The notes under the pieces: generated by a model | Told to the model about the DNA's origin: nothing | Database searches by the model: none | The model's input: the letters and a program-made list of their open reading frames with translations, nothing else | Shown here: positions 43,201-53,385 of the stretch, one piece after another | Layout: each line of letters begins with the position of its first letter | How positions within the stretch are numbered: the stretch's first letter is position 1 | Translations under genes and position numbers: made by a program | NCBI GenBank assembly: GCA_030248195.1 | Contig: JASAND010016667.1 | Location: 1 to 64,000 of the forward strand | Direction of reading: 5' to 3' | DNA: 64,000 nucleotides | DNA from: Trissonchulus latispiculum | Lineage: Eukaryota; Nematoda; Enoplea; Enoplida; Ironidae

Positions 43201-46038
43201 CAATGTTTCATTGGGATACCACACTTTCCCTTCTTTTTATTGTTCTGGCTCAGTCAAAGTATCTTCCTCTTTCATAGGTCCTAATAACAGGATTGTATCG
43301 GGACGGTAGGTGTCTGGCGCGGCGTGGATAGCGGTTAGGCTCAGGTGCAGAAGCCTCGGGCGCTATGGCCGCATCTCCGGCAGTATCATCAGCTTGATTA
43401 TTCTGACGGCACTCCGAATGATCTTGTCTTTCTCGCGGTTGAACGGCTTCGGGAGAGAACGACCGATGTAGGTTTGGATCGCTCTCTGGTTGCCTACATA
43501 TGGCACTGCACTTGCGAAGCTTGCGGAAGTTCCAAATAGAACAATCTTCTAATTCAAAGGTATAGGATCCTTTCAATGCGATCACTCGTTTTGGACTGCT
43601 GTATTGTAGCTCTCCTTTGGGAACTTGAGGCAGCTTTGCGCGAACGTAGTCTCCAACTTTAATCTTGGGGGTTTCTGGACTTACACGCGCTTCTTTCTTT
43701 TGATCTGAAGCGTTGTAGACCGTGGAATTCAACTTTGTCCGCATTCCCCATCCGAACATGAGTTTTGCAGGTGATTTGCCAGATGCTGTCGGTGTTGAAC
43801 GGATTGTGGTTAACGCGTGCTGGAGTGATCTGCTGTTGATGTCAGCAGGTATACGGTTCTTTGACGGCCATGTAGACGTCGTATCGGTTCGGACTTTGTT
43901 AATGAGCTGATCATTTGTTGTTTCAGATTTCAGTTCTTGAAGTGGTACTCCGCTGTTATCTTCTAAACTAAGGACCATTTCTTCTGCTGTTACCTTGTCC
44001 TTGATTGCTAAAGGTACTCTTCGTAGTTTTGCGGCCACTGGAACAGCATTTCCTTGGACTTCGATTCGGTGTTCAAAGCCTTTGACTTGACCAAGGTTTT
44101 TGGAAAAGAGTTGTGGATATTGCTGTTTCAGTGAATCTGTTGATACGTTGCAGATAGTCAACGTTTCGCCAACAACATTGATTTTCAGGCTGCAGATCAA
44201 ATCTCTGCCAATTAGACATTTGCTTCCAGTTACAACAACTAATGTCGCTAGACACTGTTTTGAACCATAGCTTACCGTTGTCGTGAAGATACCATGCACT
44301 TCTAGTTGGTTCCCACCGAAACCTGTTAGGCTAATGTTACTTTTGGTTAATGGATGGTCTGGGAAACTGGATCGGTAGGCTTGCGGAGTTAAGATGGAAA
44401 CGGCAGATCCAGTATCAACGACGAACTGGATAGGTTTCATGCGGTTTTCAGAGTTGGCTAAGTAGAGGTTGCAAGAGATTTCTTGATTTGAAGCTGAAGA
44501 GTTTAAAGTTAACACATGAACGCTGTTGTTTTCAACACTGGCATCGGTTTCTTCTACTGCGTGAATTGTGTTGGATCGCCACTGTTGGTAGGTCTTGGCA
44601 TTTTGTGGTTTTCTAGATTTACACACCTTAGCGTAGTGACCGGTTCTTTGACAGTTATTGCACTTAGCGTTGATGGCTGGGCATGCTTTTCTGTCATAGT
44701 TGTGAAATATTTAAAATTAAACAAATTAATAAATACGGCATACATATTTATATTTCGCTTATACATATATAATTAGTTTCGTTGTTGTTCTATGGTTTCT
44801 TAATCAGCAGCATTTTTACTTTGGTTTGTTTACCACCTTTTTTGAGTCTGCTCCCGCATCAGTTTTTGCTTGTTTGCCGTGCCTTCCACCAACGATTGTT
44901 GAAATTTCTGAAGCACTAAACAGAAGTAAACAACCTTAATCTTTATTGACATTTCAAACTTTCGTACGTATGTCAAAATGCAAAAGAAATGGCGTACGAA
45001 TGTTTCGAACTGCAGTTAAAAACTGTCAACGTAGTTTATTTTTTCAGTACAACGTCACAGGAACTGATAAAGAATTCGCGGGCAGTGGTGGAGAATACGA
45101 AGTTCAGGTAAATTGCGTAACCAATGCTGGAATGAAAGAACGAACGAAACAAGAATGTGTCAGTGCAGTATATTAGACCCGAAAATTTCTGACCTAAGGT
45201 GGGAATCGAACGCAACCTTCGGTTTAATACGCCCAACCCCTACCAATTGACACACTCGGACAAAATCGAAACAAGATTGTTTCTGTTGAAATCGGACCCA
45301 AACGGCAGTTCCCTTTTAGATGACTCTTTGGAGGGCGTCCATGTGCAGTCTTTTGGGAGCTGTGCTGATCAATGAGAGAACGAACGAACTAAGATGTGTC
45401 CCTGTGGCACCTCCGTCCCGAAAAGTCCGCGCTTGAGGTAGATAGGCCGCAAAAGGTTGTTCAATAATCTATCTGCCTAAGTCAACGCTATACTGATTGA
45501 ACCACCCCAGGCACAATCCAGACGAACTCTAAATTTGAATTTTTTTCAAACTGTAAAAAATGTGCACTAAAATTTTAATGTTCGTTATGGCCAGTGAAAT
45601 ATTTTTAATGATCATTAATGAAATTATTGCAGATTCGACATGTAACTTCTTTTGAAAAAATTACTGTTGACATTTTACCTACCAGATCAGTCAGAAGTTT
45701 ATCAGACTTTATTTGGTTAAAGCAATTAGGTTAGAGTTACCCTTCAGTTAGGGTAAACTGTTACCTCAGTTTAGGGGTAAGAATTCCAATCGCAACTTTA
45801 TTATATGTACCTTTTTATTTCCGTTATTTTTAATACGCTGAGTTCTGATTTTTTCCTATTTCAGACAGGATTTGGCTGGACAAATGGTGTAGTATTAGAT
45901 ATTATGGCAAAGTATGGGGATATTCTGTCCGTTTCTGGACAGACTAGGCTGATAGGATCTCTCTCAATAAACAATCTTCTATTGTTATTTGTTTGTGTTC
46001 TTCTAGTAGGTAGGCAATATAACCATGATATTAGCTGA
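37221..46038 (+). CDS. TREH: Trehalase (GH37), eleven exons, membrane-anchored form
   Basis: It hydrolyses trehalose to two glucose molecules. Exons: 37221-37353, 37580-37815, 38074-38174, 38470-38562, 39185-39430, 39623-39675, 40063-40260, 40597-40817, 41039-41263, 45048-45107, 45865-46038. All junctions are GT-AG, phases agree, and the sum is 1740 nt (579 residues). Seen: IYCSGPILEAVQKA near the start, signature 1 PGGRFREFYYWDSYW, NYGFVPNGGRVYYMTRSQPP, ETGWDFSTRWF (general acid Asp), signature 2 QWDSHNAWPP, and GGEYEVQTGFGWTNG (base Glu). The hydrophobic C-terminus (NNLLLLFVCVLLVG) suggests a membrane or GPI anchor. The start is uncertain: no strong signal peptide precedes IYCSG, and a 5' exon may exist. 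The first donor (A|GTGAGA) is the weakest junction. Confidence 0.93.
38225..38335. repeat. GGATCC-word fragment in trehalase intron 3
   Basis: GGTCCGGATCTGC, CGGATCCGGACCGGATCC and the flanking words TCGCACTCTGG/CATCGCACTA resemble a remnant of a GGATC-word element such as that at 51.4 kb. Confidence 0.35.
39050..39210 (+). repeat. 80-bp tandem duplication over the exon 5 acceptor
   Basis: The segment from GCATTGCTGCTTTTAAAAC to AACGGGGGTC occurs at about 39050-39129 and again at 39130-39210, almost identical. It includes the branch region, the TTTTAG acceptor and the first 26 coding bases of exon 5. Only the second copy continues into the open exon. The first copy would leave the frame after NGG, so it is a decoy acceptor. 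Confidence 0.9.
41300..41757. mobile_element. TTAATCCG-word element in trehalase intron 9
   Basis: About 450 bp composed of TTTAATCCG, GATTAAACG and AATTAACTCG words in both orientations, with CTTTAAAGAAA(T/C)AG phrases repeated at 41389, 41512, 41578, 41631 and the right end. The related block at 27170-27410 shares CTTTAAGGAAATAGAAC. It is probably a word-built non-autonomous element. Confidence 0.5.
41969..43040 (-). mobile_element. Ty3/gypsy LTR element A, internally deleted, with both LTRs
   Basis: Reading -: 5' LTR 43039-42852, primer-binding region 42851-42840 (ATTGGCGACGAG), gag (42825 to about 42320), then a deletion joining gag directly to the last 150 bp of pol, and the 3' LTR 42159-41969. 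LTRs are about 190 bp, begin TGTGATATGCTTATCACGAA and end CCACA. Only about 1.07 kb remains. It lies in trehalase intron 9, antisense to the host gene. Confidence 0.85.
42277..42825 (-). pseudogene. Gag-like capsid fragment of element A
   Basis: The frame contains FLETPGLPPLPWKQWESRL, FDTVLQTLRCHFAPKTN and SSEETVDAYYSDLCSL, typical of the retrotransposon gag (capsid) domain of Ty3/gypsy elements. The last 12 residues are out-of-frame pol sequence after the deletion. No zinc knuckle remains. Confidence 0.8.
43041..43052 (-). other. Orphan primer-binding site between two LTRs
   Basis: CTCGTCGCCAAT is repeated exactly at 42840-42851, inside element A next to its 5' LTR. Here it lies between LTR 42852-43039 and LTR 43053-43223, giving an LTR-PBS-LTR-PBS order on -. 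Confidence 0.65.
43053..44700 (-). mobile_element. Ty3/gypsy LTR element B, 5'-truncated
   Basis: The 3' LTR (43053-43223) is diverged from those of element A by about 15 percent (visual estimate) and shorter. Coding sequence reads on - from a CCHC zinc knuckle at about 44650-44690 (CNNCQRTGHYAKVC) into pol. Similarity stops at about 44700, where AT-rich intron sequence begins. No 5' LTR is present. Confidence 0.8.
43250..44626 (-). pseudogene. Deleted Ty3/gypsy pol (protease joined to integrase end)
   Basis: The 458-residue open frame has an aspartic protease active site VVDTGSAVSIL (residues about 69-79), a GRDL motif, then the region leading to reverse transcriptase (KGFEHRIEVQ, KLRRVPLAIKDKV). 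Near residue 213 it jumps to the integrase end: ALTTIRSTPTASGKSPAKLM, VGDYVRAKLP and a Pro/Arg-rich tail ending in ERGRYFD. The catalytic RT, RNase H and integrase core are absent. The deletion kept the reading frame, so the remnant looks deceptively intact. Confidence 0.85.
45131..45290 (-). repeat. tRNA-derived SINE, copy 1
   Basis: On -, a tRNA-like head has an A-box-like GTGTCAATTGGTAGGGG and a B-box GTTCGATTCCC. A tail containing inverted GAACGAACGAAA repeats follows. It lies in trehalase intron 10 and shares structure with the copy at 45373-45535. Confidence 0.6.
45373..45535 (-). repeat. tRNA-derived SINE, copy 2
   Basis: It shares GAACGAACGAA, GATGTGTC, CCCGAAAA and GAGGTAGATAGG-type phrases in the same order as copy 1. 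On -, an A-box-like TGGTTCAATCAGTATAGCG is visible, but the B-box is decayed. Confidence 0.55.
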
Positions 46039-47258
46039 GCGGATGTTACCATTGTATGTAGCTTGTCATATGTAAATTGTAACTTGTGACTATTGTGAAT
46101 AGGTAAAGGCTGGTTCACACTGGCCTTTAAACTGCCTGCTATAGGTTAAGCGCTATAGCTTAAGACTGAGTCAGTGTAAGTCAAAGTTTCAGAAAACCAA
46201 GTGACTTATTAAAATTCATTCATTAAAACTTCATTAAAATTCATTCTTCAAACCTAACCATAACTTATTAATATTAACTTGAAGCTTGGTCAGTCCGTTT
46301 GAACCAGATTGATTGAACCAGTTTGAAGTCGGGCTCGTTTTATTTACTGACTGTCTGTTAAACTATGTGGGGAAATGTGCAGTCAAAGTAACTAACTGCT
46401 CGTTTGCAGCTGCCTAGAGTGTTATAATACATTGCCGAAAGCGTCATTTTTGTCACTCTTTACGGTATTATGTACTCGTTCAGTAATCTAGTTCAGCTGG
46501 TGAGGTATGGTGAAAATTTCGTATCAGAATTTGTTCAACCTTTTACCAGTTAAGCTATAAGCTTATTTCGGGGTATGTATTTACGTTTGCTCTTTTTGTT
46601 TTGCTTCTGTTATTGTGTTTTGCTTTGTTTGCCTGTCCTCGTGCAGGGTATTGCATGTTGAATCACTTCCTTGGAGGCGATGCGAACTGTACACTCGTGC
46701 TTTCGTGAATTAATGGGCTTCACATGCCAAAGTAATAATATGTGTTTGTTACTTGTATACTTATTCGTTTCTAATAACCTTTATATTCTCAAAAACTGTC
46801 TATCAGCGGAGAGCAAACTTCATCAGTCTGAGCTTCCTTGTTTTGAAATTCGAATTCGAATTGGCCTCATCTGAAAATTCCTTCAAAATGTGGATCTCTT
46901 TAGAGAGTCTCCAGAGACATCCGCTCAACGAAGAAGGTCAGAGATTGGGCAATGTGTTTGGATGTTAACTACATCTCTCAAATCAAAAAGTTGAATAAAA
47001 AACAAAAAATCCTGCTCCTCTCAATAACTGATTGTTAATTAATTAATGATTAACAAAAATAAATTAAAAAAGAATCGTGTAATTAAGCATGCAGATGAAA
47101 TTAAACATTGCGTTTTACTCGTGCTAATGACTTCAGTGGCCCGTTTTACATTTTAGTCACCATTTTGATAGCCCCAAAGCAGTATCAAAACTGCAAAAAC
47201 CTGTACTTTATATCAGTAGTGCTGCGTAATAAAGCTGCTATCCCAAAAGGGTCTTTTT
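46039..47258. other. Trehalase 3' flank and intergenic DNA
   Basis: No gene recognised. A possible small MITE starts at 46106 (GGCTGGTTCACACTGGCC) with a weak inverted partner near 46290-46320. The rest is AT-rich. Confidence 0.35.
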
Positions 47259-47432
47259 CAAGAAAGGGTAGAATAGAGTAGAGTCAATGGAGTTGAGTAG
47301 AGTAGAGTAGAACCGAAAAATACCCGTTCTAACTCGCTTGCTTGCTTCAATTCGGCTCAAGCTTGAGTTTTCCTCGTTTAACTTCTTCATGAAAAGATTG
47401 AGTGAATTTAAAGTCTACTCTACCCTTTCTTG
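47259..47432. mobile_element. GAGTA-word element
   Basis: Inverted ends CAAGAAAGGGTAGA and TCTACCCTTTCTTG bound 174 bp with GAGTAGAGTAGAGTAGA repeats next to the left end. It is short and non-coding. No clear target duplication was seen. Confidence 0.6.
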
Positions 47433-48136
47433 ACAAGGTTTTATGAATTATTGCCCGTGAGATTTGTGCAACAAGGCCCTGGTATCGTGTTTTTGCATTT
47501 GTTGCTTCTGTGCTGTACATTTATTCATTGCATAGGATTTTTCTTGCCTTCTCTTCTTCGAATGTGATTTTTGTAATTTCCAGTATGTGAAAGAGTAAAA
47601 GTCGGGTGGCTTTATTCATAAGCCCACGTTAAAATATGCATTGTGTTGCTTACGAAATTATGAAAACTATTATAGACATTTGGTAATTACTCAACTTTCA
47701 AACTTAGTCTTTAATCATTGTGAAAACGTTCCTACATACAATTCATGTGGCTTTTACTCCTTCATACTTACACGATTGTTTGCCACCGACCTAATTTTCT
47801 CCAGCCGAGCCGGCCGGGCGACTTCAGCAACTTAGCAAAGGTTAGAACGGATCGACTTGTGATCATAGGATAACGTGGGGTAAATGGGGGGGACTGCACC
47901 CCCCTCCAGATCGACAAAATACGGGTAATCCCCCTCTGCCAGAATGGGAAAGGGCAGACCCTCTCGTCCAGAACACCATCCTGGTCTGTTCGCCAGAAAG
48001 CCGGTTTGCTGATTCTGCAACTGCTAATTAGAAGTCAGGTTTGTAGTTTAAAGCGAGCAGTCGAAGAGAACGAATAGGACTGCTGATTCCGAAATTAGAT
48101 GTAAATGTGATTGGAAGGAAATAATCTTAGCTTAAT
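47433..48136. other. Intergenic, no gene recognised
   Basis: Nothing supportable beyond short chance frames. Confidence 0.35.
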
Positions 48137-49286
48137 CTGTAGATGCGCCCAATCTGCGTCACCTTTTGTCCACGCATAAAGTGTGTTCACTTTGATTAAC
48201 TGTAACTTTTGAAAGATCAAAGCTTATGAAATGAAACTTTACAGAAGTGTCAAGTACATCTACTTCTACATTTCTTTAAAATTTGACTGTTTTAGATAGA
48301 GCATACCGTAAGTTATAGCTGTTTTTTGCCAAAAAAATGCAGTTTTTCGCTGTCAAAGGATTGTTCCCTAAAGTGCGTCGGTCGTGTCTTAAAGTGCGTC
48401 ATTTAAAAACTCCTATGATTTGCATTAAAAAACTGAACTTTAAGACGTTATATCTTCCATTTCCTACAATTTTATGCTACAAAAATTTTTTATATGGTAG
48501 TTGGCTTGTTCATAAACAATATATATCAAAATCAGCAAAATCTGTGATCTTCGAAAAATTTGTTAAAATGCTAGTACTGTGTTATTTCAAGCGAATTTGA
48601 GTTGCAAATTAAGCTTTGACAATTTATAAAATGTAATTTTATGATTTAAAGCCCGAAACAACAACTTTTACTAAAAAAATAAAATGCCATACAAACAGAA
48701 AATTTGGTATCAGATTGCTCAGAATTATTCCGAGGATTGTGTTTTTTCACTTATTTTTGTCTTAGGTTAAGTTATAGAGCCAGTATTTGCATTTATTTGA
48801 AGTAAATTTACACGTAAAAGATACGAACGCACATTAGGGATATTTGCGCAAAAAGTTAATTTAGAGCGACGCACTTTAGGCACTGATCAGTGGTTCCAGC
48901 AAAATAGGAATTTCTCAGTTCTAGTACGGCGACATCAGGAATTGTTTATATTTTTGGAATCAGCAGATTCTAACGAACAATTTGATAGCTGACACTTTAA
49001 AAGTTGTTAGGTATTAAGGTTGTTATGTGCATAAAACTGAATTTGGGACATTGCTTAAACTTTGGCGGACAACGGGTATTTTATTCAAAGTATATTGAAT
49101 TTTGTAGTATTGTGCACGGTCAAAAAATTTTTAGGAAATATTTTTTACACCATTGCATAGAGCTTGAATAGACCTGCTCAGAAATGTAAAAAGTTTAGGA
49201 TATCTTCCATTCTGTAGTGCACCAGATAACTTTAAACGGCTGAGTGACGCACTTTGGGGTATGACGCACATTGGGCGAATCTACTA
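48137..49286 (+). mobile_element. TA-flanked 1.15-kb element, copy 1
   Basis: Ends TAGATGCGCCCAATCTGCGT and ACGCACATTGGGCGAATCTA are inverted repeats. The element is about 90 percent or more similar (visual estimate) to the reverse complement of 55299-56449. It contains several AAAGTGCGTC words in both orientations. The shared short frame starting MQFFAVKGLFPKVRR (48337-48600) is not a recognised protein. TA at the right edge suggests a Tc1/mariner-type target. Confidence 0.75.
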
Positions 49287-49428
49287 TAATCATAGTTGGC
49301 CAATCTTAATTATAGCTGGCCACCCAGCTATGATTAAGTCAATCGGGACAACTAGGTCAGTACAGCACGGCTAGCTATCTGAAATATAGGCCGGGTCGGC
49401 CGGTCGGCTCGATTGGCCGCCTTTACAG

Positions 49429-49858
49429 TAGTGTTGTTGACCGGCCGGGTGGAAAACGGCCAGCCGGCGGCCGGCCGCCGGCCGGCCGGCCGTTGACCGG
49501 CCGGCCAAGAGATGCACTCGGCCGGACGGCCGGCGGGCCGGCCGGCCGGTCGGCCGTTTCAAGCCGGCCAGCCGGCCTTTGAACGGCCAGTAAACGGCCG
49601 GCCGGCCGGCCGCGCTTATACTTCAGCGGTTTATCAAAATTTTCTCAGGAAATCGATTTTAAGTTGTGCTGATACATTTTCATATCTTGATTTCTTATTC
49701 TGGCACTCATGGGTCAGCATTCCGGCCATTTGTAGCCTTTGATTCGTCAGCCGGCCGTTTTTGGCCGGTTGGGCCGTCGAACGGCCGGCCGGCCGGCCGT
49801 TTCTGGCCGGCCGGGCCGTCGGCCGGCCGACGAAAATTTCGGCCGGTCAACAACACTA
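49429..49858. mobile_element. hAT-like word element, GGCC type
   Basis: Terminal repeats TAGTGTTGTTGACCGGCC and GGCCGGTCAACAACACTA, with a perfect 8-bp target duplication CTTTACAG at 49421-49428 and 49859-49866. Next to each end are dense GGCC/GGCCGG repeats (49437-49610 and 49748-49845) around a short AT-rich centre. 430 bp, no coding capacity. A further GGCC cluster lies just outside at 49389-49420. Confidence 0.9.
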
Positions 49859-50303
49859 CTTTACAGACCGGTGACAAAAAATAAATATCACTAGATAATG
49901 ATCGTATTTAGTTATTGTGTGACCCTACCAGTACTGTGTACATAATTCTCTGTGTATATGTGTAGTATACAGTTGAAATATATACAGTATGTAAATTTTA
50001 GTAAAGTCGGGTATTACTGATCATATCTTGTATATATCTTCTGTAAAGTGTTCCATCGTAAAAACTTTGTGGAAGAATCTACTTGAGGCAGATTTTATGT
50101 TCGTTGACAAAAAGATGAAATAAAAATCAGTCGCTTTCACTACACGTCGACACTTCCAGTACTGACGTGCGACATCAGCTCCATTGAAGTCTGAGTTGTG
50201 TTGAACTTAGCCTACAGCACCCAGTAAAAGAGAACCACTCGTGAATGACCGGAGTTGGTAATAAGTAGTTACTAAGGCAATGGGCTTGATGCCAAAATTG
50301 ATG

Positions 50304-53214
50304 TCAAAGTTCACCCTTTTGTTCCTCGTTTTCACAGATGGTCACTTTTCGCCACCGATACCGGTTATTGTCTTCGCCTTTGGGCGTCATCTCAACGCTG
50401 GAAGTGACTGAGCTGTCATTGTAGAGCAAAGGCTTATCCAGTTCATTTCTCCAGTCTGGGTCAATGTAGTGTGTCAGAGCACTCTTGGTGCTGCCATTCT
50501 CTCCCTGATGATTTTTAGGCTTTTTACGATAGGAATAGCATAAAAAGAGGATCACATTTCCGCATAGAACGAGCCATTCTACCAATGTTATGACCGAAAA
50601 GCCGAGCCATAGACCTAAATATAATATTTTTAAGGGTGAAAGCTAAGTGGCTGATGTCTACTTATGGGCCAAAAGTCTACAACACTTTCCTCAAATTTCC
50701 ATTATACGCAAAATTAGTGCTAATGCTGTGCCCATGCTTACCTATCTGGCCGCCGAAGTCTGCCATGAGGTTTACAAACTGAAAAGTAAAAATAATCAAT
50801 TGAATGAATAGGTTAAAAACCAATCGTTTGCTGTCATTCACAAATATTTCTATCTAAGATCCAAGGTAGCAATTGGCTAAAATTAGTTTAAACGTCCAAA
50901 CAAAATGAACTTATATAAAGTTTAGTATTCCTTAAAAGCCACATTTCGCGGACTCACCGCATAAGCTTCCCTTTCAACGACCATATCAAAACTCATCTGT
51001 TCGTAGTATACTTCCACCAGAACTGCGTTTTCTCTAAAACAATTGAATTCTCTACTTAGTTGAGATTGAGAGGATATAAAAATTTCCATGTTTACCACAT
51101 TAGTCTTGAAGTTTAATGTCTAAAACTTTGGTTTTTAGGTTCCACCTTTTAAAATATTACCTGTAATCTTCTATGCAGGTCAAATTTCCTGGTTCACAGT
51201 CGCCGATCTAAATGAAAATGCAACAATCATAATTATGTAACACACTTCCAAGTGCGGAAACTTTTAGCAAGGAATCTTAACGAAACTGAAACTGCAATAC
51301 AAAAAGATACAGAAAATGTGTTTTAAATAGTCTTACAAAGCTAAAACTCAAGTTTTTAGCTTTCTATATAGTCACTCTCGTGATATATACTTTACATTAG
51401 TGATGTGGATCGGATTGGCGGATCGGATCGGATCGGATCGACCGATCCGGGGTCGGATCGGATCGGATCGACAAATTTTCGGATCGGATCGGATCGGATC
51501 GACAAATTTTCGGATCGGATCGACAAGTTTTCGGATCGGATCGGCTTGATTTTTTCCGGATCGCCGATCCGGCAAATGAGGCAAATTTTGAAAATTTGTA
51601 CCAATTTATTACAAAATTGCAAATGTTTTTCGAAGCAAATTTTCAAAATCTTTCTTGAATTTTGTTGACATGTTGACTTTTCTGTTGTTAATGCTTTTGT
51701 TTTATGTTATCTCTCTCTGGATAAATAAATTTTTATATGTATATATAAAAAAAGTCAAATTGAACTGCTCTCTAATATTTATTAATTTTTGGACTGTCTG
51801 TTCCGCTTTTTAAATTCAGTATCGCTGACTACTGAGAGTGACTTATTCTGTTTTCAACTAATAGGAACGTTGTCTGAAATGGCAAGGAAAATTTTTCTCC
51901 CAAGTGCGTTTGCTCCGAAATGGAAAGTCTGCAAAATCCGCCGGACGCACTTTTGTATATGCTATTGTACTACCAGAATTGTGCTCGATCGTTTATTGCG
52001 AACTTATGCCTTAAGAGCATATTTTTAGAATCGTTTTGAACTGGAGATTTAGATCAACCTACATATCGGGATTGAATCATGAAAAATATTTAATATTTGA
52101 TATCAATTATTTAATTTATTAAAAATATTTAATTTTTCCAAACTTTACCACATTCAAAATTTTGAATCCATGATCGAATGGAGCTGTTCCAGGTGCATAT
52201 TTTTGCACTTGCATTTGTTACAAAGGTTGTTCAGCTCGTCAAGACCTTTCGAGTTAAGACCCATGGCTCCATAACTGTTGGAAAACACCTAAATCTGGAA
52301 AAATCTTGTTTTCGTGAATTTGGAAATCGAGTGCTTTTTGGGAAATGATTGTATTATTAAATGTGTCCAGATTGCCAAGAGCATTATATCATGAGCATTA
52401 AAATATTTAAATTCCGGAAATTTTGAAAAACCGAAAATTTTAAAAATTTGGTGCACTTTGTTTGAAAAGCATGTAACACGTGCAAAAATGTGCCGCGGAA
52501 CCAGATTTTTTTGATCACGAAAACTAAATCTTCAATGTCAATCATTTAGCAAACCTAATTTTAGATTTTCCGTAATAAAATCCGGGATTCCGGATTTTCC
52601 CTGATTTTCAATGTCGTCTCCGTTTCCGAACGATACTAGAACATAATACATTACTTTGCTGGATTTCCATTATAAATACGACCAACGTTGAGTTTTTGCT
52701 CTTACACCCTTGCTTTTTCAATTTTATCTTAGTATAATTCTCACATCTCGCCGTCTGTTTTTTGTGTAGTTCTCACTAGATCTTAAACTCCCAAAACAAA
52801 ACAAGTCGTTATTTTTCAAAGGTAACTACACATCATTCTGCAGCTGCAGTTTCTGATACGGACTTTCAGAATTATTCAATAAGATTCAGATGCGAAGTTT
52901 GGTGTTTTGCAAAATAATGGGCAATGGGAAAGTATAGCAATTTAAGTGTCTACAATTCAAAATTAAAATTATAGTCGGATCAGATCGGATCGGTCCGATC
53001 CGTGGCTGGATCGGATCGGATCGGATCGACGGCCATTTGCCGGTTCGGATCGGCAGGTGATTTTGGCTGCCGGTCCGATCCGGTCCACATCACTACTTTA
53101 CATTATAACTCAGAACTGGAAGTTGAATAACTACATAATAAGATTCTGCGACTTACAGCGTAATGTCGAGCTGGCCACCTTGCTGCTGAATAGGTTACTG
53201 CATAGACAAATTGT
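50304..53214 (-). CDS. DEG/ENaC-family sodium channel, 3' exons only
   Basis: Five exons on -: 53157-53214, 51161-51207, 50958-51033, 50742-50778, 50304-50614, all GT-AG with consistent phases. The joined protein shows YAVTYSAARWP, CEPGNLTCIEDYR, VEVYYEQMSFDMVVE, the family-typical FVNLMADFGGQIGLWLGFS, a second transmembrane helix (VITLVEWLVLCGNVILFL) and a charged cytoplasmic tail ending in EEQKGEL. The GxS selectivity-filter position reads GFS. These channels are trimers passing Na+ across the plasma membrane. The N-terminus, TM1 and most of the cysteine-rich extracellular domain are missing. They must lie in exons further upstream on -, which I could not find up to 61 kb. Confidence 0.88.
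51398..53095. mobile_element. hAT-like word element, GGATC type, inside the channel intron
   Basis: Terminal repeats TAGTGATGTGGATCGGAT and ATCCGGTCCACATCACTA, with a perfect target duplication CTTTACAT at 51390-51397 and 53096-53103 (one more T matches beyond it). GGATC/GATCG repeats fill 51410-51570 and 52977-53090. The 1.4-kb centre is AT-rich with no recognised gene. The element occupies most of the intron between 51208 and 53156 of the channel gene. Confidence 0.9.
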
Positions 53215-53299
53215 CTGCAATAATATTTAATAATTAACTATGTATAAAAATTCTTAAATAGCTAGTGCCATAGTTGGAAGTGGGTTGCAATTTCGTGAC

Positions 53300-53370
53300 C
53301 TGCAGGTACCCGCGACCCGCGAACCCCTGAACCGCGACCCGCGACCCACGACCCGCGACCCACTGAGATT
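53300..53370. repeat. CCCGCGA-word cluster
   Basis: ACCCGCGACCCGCGAACCCC and further GACCCGCGACCCACG units lie just left of the GAAACT element. Outer words GAAGTGGGT (53277) and ACCCACTTC (54815-54824) are inverted, so the GAAACT element may have landed in an older CCCGCGA-word element. Confidence 0.4.
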
Positions 53371-53385
53371 TTGTCGACCCACTTG

